DNA from: Pseudomonadota bacterium
Lineage (GTDB): Bacteria > Pseudomonadota > Gammaproteobacteria > Pseudomonadales > UBA5518
Direction: 5' to 3'
NCBI GenBank assembly: GCA_022705125.1
Contig: JAKJFB010000170.1
Coordinates: forward strand, 1 to 6,413
Length of the DNA stretch: 6,413 nucleotides
The translations under genes and the position numbers were made by a program. Positions 1 to 5,683 of this stretch are shown here, piece after piece; within the stretch, counting starts at the first letter, position 1, and every line of letters begins with the position of its first letter. The notes beneath the pieces are model-generated. The model saw only the letters and a program-made list of their open reading frames with translations. It had not been told where the DNA came from and made no database searches.

Positions 1-1218
1 CCGCGCCTGAACCCCGCGCAGCAGGCCGTGATCGATGCGACCGCCGGGCTGCAGGTCGAACTCTCGGTCGACGAGGTGCTGGCCGCCGCGCGCGAACGCA
101 CCGGGCTGGCGGATTTCGGGCCTCAGGATTTCCTCGAGCGCCTGGGGCTACTGGTCGACGAATGGGGCTCGGACGCCGCCATGCGCCCGCTGCAGCGCCT
201 GAACCTGCGCAACTATCTCGTGCGCTACGCCGCGAACCGGCTGCTGTTGCAGGACCTGTGGACGCGCCACCCCGAAATACTGGAAACGCAGATCCGCCAG
301 CCGATCATCGTCGCCGGGCTGCCGCGCTCGGGCACGACGCACCTGGTGAACCTGCTCGCCGCCGACCGACGCCTGCATTCGCTGCCGCTGTGGGAATCCT
401 ACGAACCGGTGCCACTGCCGGGCGAGCCCGCGCTGCCCGACGGCACGGACCCGCGCTACCAGCGCTGCGCCGAGGCCTGGGCCGGCATGCAGGCCACGTT
501 GCCGCTGCTCGCGGCCATGCACCCGATGAACCCGGACCACATCCACGAGGAGCTCGAGCTGATGGGCCCGGACTTCGCGTCCTACAACTTCGAGTGGCTG
601 AGCCCCTCGCCGCGCTGGCGCGACCACTACTACGCGCACGACCAGACGCCGCACTACGAATACATGAAAAACGTGCTGCGCACCCTCACGCATTTTCGCG
701 GCCCCGGACGCTGGGTGCTGAAATGCCCGCAGCACATGGAGCAGCTGCCGGTGCTGAAGAAGGTGTTCCCCGACGCCAGCGTGGTGATCACGCACCGCGA
801 CCCGATCGCGGTGATCCAGTCCTCGGTCACGATGATCGCCTACGGCGCGCGCATGCGCCTCAGCCGCATCGATACCGAGGGCCTGATGCAGTACTGGAGC
901 GACCGCATCGAGCACATGCTGCGCGCCTGCGTGCGCGATCGCGCCGCGTGGTCGGCGACGGAGAGCCTCGACGTCTTCTTCCACGAGTTCATGGCCGACG
1001 AGATCGGCACGGTGGAGCGCATCCATGCGCTCGCCGGCAGCGGGCTGCCGGCGCAGGCGCGCGCGGATATCGAGGGCTTCCTGGCCGGGCATCCGCGCGG
1101 CAAGGAAGGCCGCGTGGTCTACGACATGAAGAGCGATTTCGGCATCGAGCCGGCCGAGCTGCGCCAGCGCTTCGCGTTCTATTTCGAGGCATTTCCCCAG
1201 CTGAGGACCGAGGCATGA
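1..1218 (+). CDS. Sulfotransferase family protein (PAPS-dependent type), 5' end outside window
   Basis: Likely transfers a sulfonate group from PAPS to a hydroxyl of a small molecule, in the cytoplasm. The 5'-phosphosulfate-binding loop PRSGTT is encoded at 322-339 after a hydrophobic strand (IIVAGL). The 3'-phosphate-binding strand and helix follow at about 781-830 (VVITHRDP, then paired serines), as in the PF13469-like sulfotransferases. A C-terminal FHEFMAD segment (about 979-999) and the GRVVYDMKSDFG stretch (about 1108-1143) are also typical of this bacterial subfamily. The frame is open from base 1. A GTG at 28 would give 396 residues, close to the family's usual size, but it has no convincing ribosome-binding site, so the true start may lie upstream. 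The stop overlaps the next start (ATGA, 1215-1218). The acceptor substrate cannot be read from the sequence. Family assignment is firm; the substrate is unknown. Confidence 0.88.
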   Translation, partial: PRLNPAQQAVIDATAGLQVELSVDEVLAAARERTGLADFGPQDFLERLGLLVDEWGSDAAMRPLQRLNLRNYLVRYAANRLLLQDLWTRHPEILETQIRQPIIVAGLPRSGTTHLVNLLAADRRLHSLPLWESYEPVPLPGEPALPDGTDPRYQRCAEAWAGMQATLPLLAAMHPMNPDHIHEELELMGPDFASYNFEWLSPSPRWRDHYYAHDQTPHYEYMKNVLRTLTHFRGPGRWVLKCPQHMEQLPVLKKVFPDASVVITHRDPIAVIQSSVTMIAYGARMRLSRIDTEGLMQYWSDRIEHMLRACVRDRAAWSATESLDVFFHEFMADEIGTVERIHALAGSGLPAQARADIEGFLAGHPRGKEGRVVYDMKSDFGIEPAELRQRFAFYFEAFPQLRTEA

Positions 1219-2075
1219 GCGTCAACGCACCCGTCATTTCCATGCACGGCAAGACGGCGCTGATCACCGGCGCGGGCGCGGGCATCGGCCGCGGCATCAG
1301 CGAGGCCTTCGGCGCGCTGGGCGCGCGCATCATCGGCGCAGAGATCGATCCGCAACGCGCGGCCGATACGCAGGCCGCGCTGCGCGAGGCCGGCATCGAG
1401 GCCGAGATCCACGTCTGCGACGTTCGCGAGACCGCGCAGGTCAAGGCGCTCGTTGCCGACATCGGAGCGCGTATCGGCGGCATCGACACGCTGGTCAACA
1501 ACGTCGGCGACTCGATCGGCGAGTTCATGCATCCCTTCGATCGGGCCGAGGAACAATTCTGGGACGCGCTGTACGCCATCAACCTGCGCCACGTGTTCAC
1601 GGTCTCGCAGGCCGCGCTGCCGCTGCTGCGCCAGCGCGCCCCGGGCGCCACGATCATCAACGTGTCCTCGATCGAGGCCTTCCGCGCCATCCCGATGTGC
1701 CCGGTCTATTCGGCGTTCAAGTCCGCCATCACCGGTTTCACGAAGAGCCTGGCGCTGATCCTCGGCCCCGAGGGCATCCGCGTGAACACGATCGCGCCCG
1801 AGACCACCGAGACCGAGCAGGTGAAGCCCTCGCTCTACATCAAGCCGGAACTGCAGCACAATGTGGCGCGCTGGACGCCGCTGGGTCGCTTCGGCGAGCC
1901 GCGCGACATGGCGGGTTGCGCGGTGTTCCTGGCCACCGAGCTCTCGAGCTGGGTCACCGGCACCACCGTGCACGCCGATGGCGGCGCGCTGGCCGCGGCC
2001 GGTTTCTACCGCACGCCCTCGGGCGCATGGACCAACACCCCGATCGTGACCGGCGACGGTTTCGGTTTCAGCTGA
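1215..2075 (+). CDS. Short-chain dehydrogenase/reductase (SDR family oxidoreductase)
   Basis: A 286-residue classical SDR, probably an NAD(H)-linked alcohol/ketone oxidoreductase in the cytosol. Visible motifs are the cofactor loop TGAGAGIG (18-25), an acidic E43 at the end of strand 2 (favours NAD over NADP), D69-V70, NNVG (95-98, in place of the usual NNAG), N123, catalytic S152, and Y165-x3-K169. The usual PG after strand 6 is PE here (P195-E196). After the closing DGG (255-257) there is a 29-residue aromatic tail, longer than in most SDRs. The start ATG overlaps the sulfotransferase stop and has GAGGA at 1203-1207, seven bases upstream, so translation is probably coupled. It is followed after 12 nt by an alcohol dehydrogenase, which suggests two redox steps in one pathway. 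Classical SDR fold is certain; the substrate is not recognisable. Confidence 0.93.
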   Translation: MSVNAPVISMHGKTALITGAGAGIGRGISEAFGALGARIIGAEIDPQRAADTQAALREAGIEAEIHVCDVRETAQVKALVADIGARIGGIDTLVNNVGDSIGEFMHPFDRAEEQFWDALYAINLRHVFTVSQAALPLLRQRAPGATIINVSSIEAFRAIPMCPVYSAFKSAITGFTKSLALILGPEGIRVNTIAPETTETEQVKPSLYIKPELQHNVARWTPLGRFGEPRDMAGCAVFLATELSSWVTGTTVHADGGALAAAGFYRTPSGAWTNTPIVTGDGFGFS

Positions 2076-2081
2076 GAGGGA
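2076..2081 (+). promoter_or_regulatory. Ribosome-binding site of the alcohol dehydrogenase gene
   Basis: GAGGGA begins directly after the SDR stop codon and lies six bases before the ATG at 2088. It is the clearest Shine-Dalgarno in the window and supports that ATG as the start. The 12-nt gap is the largest between any two genes here and leaves no room for a promoter. Confidence 0.75.
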
Positions 2082-2087
2082 AACAAC

Positions 2088-3143
2088 ATGCTGCAAGTGA
2101 ACATCCACGGTCCCGGCGATGTCCGCCTCGACCCGGCCCGCGAGCCGGTGGCCGGCGCCAACGACATCATCCTGCGCACCGGTGCCTGCGGCATCTGCGG
2201 CAGCGACATCACCTATATCGACATGGGCGGCATGCCGGCCGGACCCAACCCCGCCACGATGGCGCTCGGACACGAGTTCGCCGGCACCGTGGAGACGGTC
2301 GGCCACGCGGTGCAGGGCATCGTGCCCGGTCAGAAGGTGGTGGTCGACCCGATGGCGGCCGACAACATCGGCAACGGCGGCCCCGAGGGCGCCTTCACGC
2401 CGAGACTGCTGGTGCGCAACGCCCGCCTCGGTGTGAACGTGCACGCGGTTCCCGCGGACATGCCCGTCGAGCGCGCCGCGCTGGTCGAGCCGCTGTCGGT
2501 GGCGATGCACGCGGTGAATACCGCCGCGCCGCTGGCGAGCGACAAGGTCGTGGTCTACGGCGCGGGCTGCATCGGCCTCGGCGCGGTCGTGGCACTGCGG
2601 CACAAGGGCGTGCGCGAGATCGCGGTCATCGACTTCTCGGACGAGCGCCTGCGCCGCGCGCGCGAGCTCGGCGCCACCGTGACAGTCAACCCGGGCCGCG
2701 ACGAGGTGCAGGCACGCCTCGCCGAGGCGCACGGCGCGAGCGACGTGTACGGCATTCCCGTGGTCGCAAGCAACGTCTACATCGAGGCCACCGGCGCCAC
2801 CGCGGCCTTCGAGGAGATCGTGCGCATCGCGCCGGTCGACGCGCGCGTGGTGGTCGTGAGCGTGCACAAGAAGCCCGCCCCGCTCGACCTGCAGTTCGTG
2901 CTGATGAAGGAGCTGGTGATCAAGGGCTCGATCGGTTACCCGCGCGAATTCCCCGAGGTCATCGAGATGCTGAAGGATCCGCGCGTCGACGTCGCGCCGC
3001 TGATCAGCCACCGTTTTGCGCTGGCCGATTTCATGGAGGCGCTGAAGACCGCGCGCGACCCGAACGGTTCGGCGAAGGTGATGATCACGTTTGACGCCTG
3101 GATTCGTCCGGCTGAAGCCGGACCCACGGAGCGGATGCGATGA
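2088..3143 (+). CDS. Zinc-dependent medium-chain alcohol dehydrogenase (sorbitol/threonine dehydrogenase-like)
   Basis: A 351-residue MDR-superfamily enzyme, expected to oxidise a secondary alcohol or polyol with NAD. The N-terminal GroES-like catalytic domain carries the zinc ligand motif GICGSD (C37), GHE (H62, E63) and LVEPL (E134). The Rossmann domain starts with YGAGCIG (157-163), and D182 at the end of its second strand favours NAD. The structural-zinc lobe, normally four closely spaced cysteines after the GDRV-like segment, is missing: residues 81-118 contain no cysteine. The last 16 residues (336-351) follow the usual end of the fold (AKVMITF) and are encoded partly by a REP-like hairpin at 3106-3123. 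The stop overlaps the next ATG (ATGA, 3140-3143). The neighbouring SDR and SnoaL-like genes suggest a shared catabolic or tailoring route. The exact substrate cannot be assigned. Confidence 0.92.
   Translation: MLQVNIHGPGDVRLDPAREPVAGANDIILRTGACGICGSDITYIDMGGMPAGPNPATMALGHEFAGTVETVGHAVQGIVPGQKVVVDPMAADNIGNGGPEGAFTPRLLVRNARLGVNVHAVPADMPVERAALVEPLSVAMHAVNTAAPLASDKVVVYGAGCIGLGAVVALRHKGVREIAVIDFSDERLRRARELGATVTVNPGRDEVQARLAEAHGASDVYGIPVVASNVYIEATGATAAFEEIVRIAPVDARVVVVSVHKKPAPLDLQFVLMKELVIKGSIGYPREFPEVIEMLKDPRVDVAPLISHRFALADFMEALKTARDPNGSAKVMITFDAWIRPAEAGPTERMR
3106..3127 (-). repeat. REP-like palindromic element (single copy in window)
   Basis: On the + strand GTCCGGC (3106-3112), loop TGAA (3113-3116) and GCCGGAC (3117-3123) form a perfect 7-bp stem. 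Read on the - strand, the tetranucleotide GTGG (3127-3124) stands directly 5' of the stem. This is the GT[A/G]G-plus-hairpin layout known for REP elements mobilised by RAYT (TnpA-REP) transposases in gammaproteobacteria. It lies within the last codons of the alcohol dehydrogenase (residues 340-346) rather than between genes. No second copy and no RAYT gene are in the window, so the REP label rests on form alone. It could also act as a structure in the mRNA ahead of the SnoaL-like gene. Confidence 0.55.
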
Positions 3144-3559
3144 CGTGCCTGCACTGCGAGGACATCGAGGCCATCAAGCGCCTCAAGGCGCGCTACTTCC
3201 GCCTCATGGACACCAAGCAATGGGACGCGTGGCGCGAGCTGTTCACGGCCGATTTCCGCGGCCTCTACCGCGGACCGCATCCGGACATCAGCTATGCCAG
3301 CCGCGAGGAGTTCGTCGCGAGCAACCGCGAGATCCTCGAGCCGCTGGTAACGGTGCACCACGGCCACATGCCCGAGATCACGCTCACGGGGGCGGACAGC
3401 GCCACCGGCATCTGGGCCATGTACGACCGCGTCGAGATGCCCGGCAACCGCTTCGAGGGCTACGGCCACTACCACGACGAGTACCGCAGGGTCGACGGCG
3501 AGTGGCGCATCGCCGCCATCACGCTGACGCGCCTGCGGATCGCACCGCTGGGCGACTGA
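3140..3559 (+). CDS. SnoaL-like / NTF2-fold protein, possible dehydratase or isomerase
   Basis: A 139-residue single-domain protein with the cone-shaped alpha+beta fold pattern of SnoaL_4 (PF13577). Helix 1 carries IKRLKARYF-x3-D (Y19, D24), followed by WDAWRELFTADF (28-39), VHHGHMPEITL (72-82), an IWAMYD strand (91-96) and the closing YGHYHDEYRRVDGEWRI strands (108-124). The spacing of Y19, D24, H73 (or H74), D96 and R131/R133 is close to what I recall for the bile-acid 7-alpha-dehydratase BaiE (Y30, D35, H83, D106, R146), so a dehydratase-like pocket is plausible. Related proteins also include isomerases and non-catalytic binders. The ATG overlaps the dehydrogenase stop and has GGAG at 3128-3131, eight bases upstream. 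Length is normal for the family. Fold assignment is firm; catalytic role is inferred. Confidence 0.85.
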   Translation: MTCLHCEDIEAIKRLKARYFRLMDTKQWDAWRELFTADFRGLYRGPHPDISYASREEFVASNREILEPLVTVHHGHMPEITLTGADSATGIWAMYDRVEMPGNRFEGYGHYHDEYRRVDGEWRIAAITLTRLRIAPLGD

Positions 3560-3560
3560 G

Positions 3561-4157
3561 GTGAACTGGAGTGAAATCGCCCCGGCCGCGGCCACCCTGT
3601 TCCTGGTGATGGACCCGCTGGGCAACATGCCGGTGTTCAACGCGGTGCTGGCGAAAGTCGATGCGCGCCGTCGCAGCGCAGTGGTCGCGCGCGAGCTCGT
3701 GATCGCGCTGGTGATCCTGCTCGGCTTCCTGTTCGCCGGCAACGCCATCCTCGGCTTCCTGCAGTTGAGCCAGTCCTCGCTCAGCATCGCCGGCGGCGTG
3801 CTGCTCTTCATCATCTCGCTGCGCATGATCTTTCCCGACGCCGCCACCGACGAGGCAGGCGATGTCGAGGATCCGTTCATCGTGCCGCTCGCGGTGCCCC
3901 TGACCGCGGGTCCTTCCACGATTGCCTTCGTGCTGCTGCTGAGCTCGAGCCGGCCCGATCGACTGCTCGACTGGAGTCTCGCGCTGGTGCTGGCCTGGGC
4001 GGCCGCGACGGCGTTGCTGGTGGCCTCGCCGCACCTGCTGAAGCTGATCGGCGCGCGCGGCTCGCGCGCGCTGGAGCGGCTGATGGGCATGATCCTGGTG
4101 GTGCTCGCCACGCAGATGCTGCTGAACGGCATCCGCGACTTCGTGCAGAGCCTCTAG
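3561..4157 (+). CDS. MarC family (UPF0056) integral membrane protein
   Basis: A 198-residue inner-membrane protein of the MarC/YhgN/SnatA family, whose function is largely unknown despite the old 'multiple antibiotic resistance' name; SnatA-type members are reported as amino-acid transporters. About six hydrophobic segments can be placed: 6-29, 45-67, 73-91, 105-126, 135-157 and 173-195. Family signatures are DPLGNMPVF (18-26), SLSIAGGVLLFIISLRM (73-89) and VPLAVPLTAGPSTI (108-121). A short acidic loop (93-104) separates segments three and four. The start is a GTG one base after the previous stop; it places the DPLGN motif at the usual distance from the N terminus, but no strong ribosome-binding site precedes it, so it probably depends on coupling to the SnoaL-like gene. 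It ends head-on against the photolyase gene. Nothing ties it to the redox genes beyond position. Confidence 0.92.
   Translation: MNWSEIAPAAATLFLVMDPLGNMPVFNAVLAKVDARRRSAVVARELVIALVILLGFLFAGNAILGFLQLSQSSLSIAGGVLLFIISLRMIFPDAATDEAGDVEDPFIVPLAVPLTAGPSTIAFVLLLSSSRPDRLLDWSLALVLAWAAATALLVASPHLLKLIGARGSRALERLMGMILVVLATQMLLNGIRDFVQSL
4154..4157. other. Shared CTAG: overlapping convergent stop codons
   Basis: The palindrome CTAG supplies the TAG stop of the MarC-family gene on the + strand (4155-4157) and the TAG stop of the photolyase on the - strand (4156-4154). The two convergent genes therefore overlap by four bases with no intergenic terminator space; each transcript must end inside the opposing gene. 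Confidence 0.95.
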
Positions 4158-5683
4158 AGCGCGTCGAGCCCGGCGCGGATCTGCGCCGCTCGCGCGCCCA
4201 GCGCCGCGAGCTCCGCCGGTGCCATCTTCCCGAGCTGGACGTAGACTATGGCGAGACGGTGATTGCCGGCAAGCCGGGGGCGGTGGCGCGCGAAGAAATC
4301 CCAATACAGCGCGTTGAAGGGGCAGGCCATGGCGCCGGTGCGCGCCTTGCGGTCATAAGGGCAGCCCTTGCAGTAATCGCCCATGCGGTCGAGGTAGGCC
4401 GCACTGGACACGTAGGGCTTGGTCGCCATGCGGCCGCCGTCGGCGAACTGGCTCATGCCGAGCGTGTTCGGCAGCTCGACCCACTCGAAGGCATCGATGT
4501 AGATGCCGAGGTACCAGCGATGCAGGGCCTGCGGATCGAGCCCGGCGAGCAGCGCGAAGTTGCCGATCACCATCAGGCGCTGGATATGGTGCGCATAGGC
4601 CTCATCGAGCGACTGGCCGATCGCGTGCGCCACGCAGCGCATGCGGGTGCGACCGCTCCAGAACCACGCCGGCAAGGGCAGCGCGTGCCCCAGCACGTTC
4701 TGCTCGGCGTAGCCCGGCATACCCGCCCAGTAGACGCCGCGCACGTATTCGCGCCAGCCCAGGACCTGGCGGATGAAGCCCTCGGCGGCCGCGAGCGGCA
4801 CCCTGCCCTCGCGCCACGCGGCCTCGGCACGCGCGATCACCTCGCGCGGATGCAGCATCTTCACGTTCAGCGCGAACGAGAGCAGCGAGTGGAACAGCCG
4901 CCACGCCTGCCGCGCGAGCGCGTCCTGGTAGTCACCGAAATGCGGCAGCGCCTCGGCGACGAAGGCATCGAGCTCGGCGAGCGCCTCTGCACGGTCGAGC
5001 GGCCAGCGGAAATCATGTTCGCGCGGCGCGCCGAAACTCTTGACCCCGGCCGCCTCGATCTGTCGCCACAGCGCGGCGTGATCGTGCGTGCGGCGGCGAT
5101 CGCGCGGCTCGGACGGCGCGCCGCGCCAGGGCTTGCGGTTGTCGCGATCAAAGTTCCACTGCCCGCCGGCCGGCTTGCCGGCCGCGTCCAGCAGCACGCC
5201 GTGGCGCACGCGCATATGGCGGTAGAAGCGTTCCATCAGCCACTGGCCGCGCCCGGCAAAGAGCGCCGCGGCCTCCTCGCGCGCGCCGAGAAAGTGCTCG
5301 CTGTCGACCATGCGCGCGGGAATCGGCAGGCCCGCCGCGTAGTCGGCGAGCCGGCGGTCGAGCCGCCACTCGTCGGGCGCCTGGTACTCGAAGCGGGCGA
5401 TACGATGCTGCACGCGCAGCGCATCGAGGTTGGCGCACAGCGACTGCCGGTTGCCGGCATCATCGATCGCGAAGTAGTGCACGCGGTGCCCGGCATCGCG
5501 CAACGCGCGCGCGAAGGCGCGCATCGCGGCGAAAATCGCGATGATCTTCTGCGCGTGGTGCAGCACGTAGTCGGTTTCCTGGCGCACTTCCATCAGCACG
5601 TAGACCCGCTGCGCATCCACCTGCTGGAACCAGCTGTGCTGCGGATTGAGCTGGTCGCCCAGTACCAGGCGCAGCGTCGTCAT
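4154..5683 (-). CDS. phrB: Iron-sulfur cryptochrome/photolyase (FeS-BCP class, PhrB-like (6-4) photolyase)
   Basis: A 509-residue flavoprotein expected to repair UV (6-4) photoproducts using blue light, with FAD, a lumazine-type antenna and one [4Fe-4S] cluster. The N-terminal antenna domain (about 1-130) begins MTTLRLVLGDQLNP; the helical FAD domain follows. Cluster ligands are C350, C438, C441 and C454, the last three in YCKGC and MACPFN. H365-H366 and the aromatic residues W342, W390, Y391 and Y430 are present. All of these match the numbering I recall for Agrobacterium PhrB. The ATG at 5683 is chosen because it begins the conserved domain; the longer frame upstream of it is the antisense side of the oxidoreductase gene. 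The start overlaps that gene's stop (ATGA) and lacks a clear ribosome-binding site, so translation is probably coupled. A role as a photoreceptor instead (CryB-like) is possible but less favoured given the intact repair residues. Confidence 0.93.
   Translation of the reverse strand: MTTLRLVLGDQLNPQHSWFQQVDAQRVYVLMEVRQETDYVLHHAQKIIAIFAAMRAFARALRDAGHRVHYFAIDDAGNRQSLCANLDALRVQHRIARFEYQAPDEWRLDRRLADYAAGLPIPARMVDSEHFLGAREEAAALFAGRGQWLMERFYRHMRVRHGVLLDAAGKPAGGQWNFDRDNRKPWRGAPSEPRDRRRTHDHAALWRQIEAAGVKSFGAPREHDFRWPLDRAEALAELDAFVAEALPHFGDYQDALARQAWRLFHSLLSFALNVKMLHPREVIARAEAAWREGRVPLAAAEGFIRQVLGWREYVRGVYWAGMPGYAEQNVLGHALPLPAWFWSGRTRMRCVAHAIGQSLDEAYAHHIQRLMVIGNFALLAGLDPQALHRWYLGIYIDAFEWVELPNTLGMSQFADGGRMATKPYVSSAAYLDRMGDYCKGCPYDRKARTGAMACPFNALYWDFFARHRPRLAGNHRLAIVYVQLGKMAPAELAALGARAAQIRAGLDAL

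Noticed and set aside
28..30. GTG at 28 as the definite start of the sulfotransferase
   Set aside because: The frame is open to the left edge and no good ribosome-binding site precedes this GTG, so the gene is reported as partial from base 1.
1179..3011. A 610-codon open frame on the - strand across the SDR and alcohol dehydrogenase genes
   Set aside because: It is antisense to two genes with intact catalytic motifs. Its translation is rich in R, H, A, D and V without domain motifs, as expected from the reverse strand of high-GC coding DNA.
4171..4188. Hairpin CGGCGC-GGATCT-GCGCCG just past the MarC-family stop, as a possible terminator
   Set aside because: The 6-bp stem is real but no T-run follows, and the bases encode the photolyase C terminus. 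Such stems are common by chance at this G+C.
4266..4277. The 12-mer CCGGCAAGCCGG, reverse complement of bases 5170-5181, as an inverted repeat pair
   Set aside because: It is short, built of the commonest local trinucleotides, and both copies are inside conserved codons. There is no sign of a mobile element between them.
5167..5184. Palindrome CGGCCGG-CTTG-CCGGCCG inside the photolyase gene
   Set aside because: It encodes an ordinary Gly/Ala/Pro stretch preceding the WNFD segment, lacks a GTAG/GTGG foot, and is explained by GC-rich codons for Ala, Gly and Pro.
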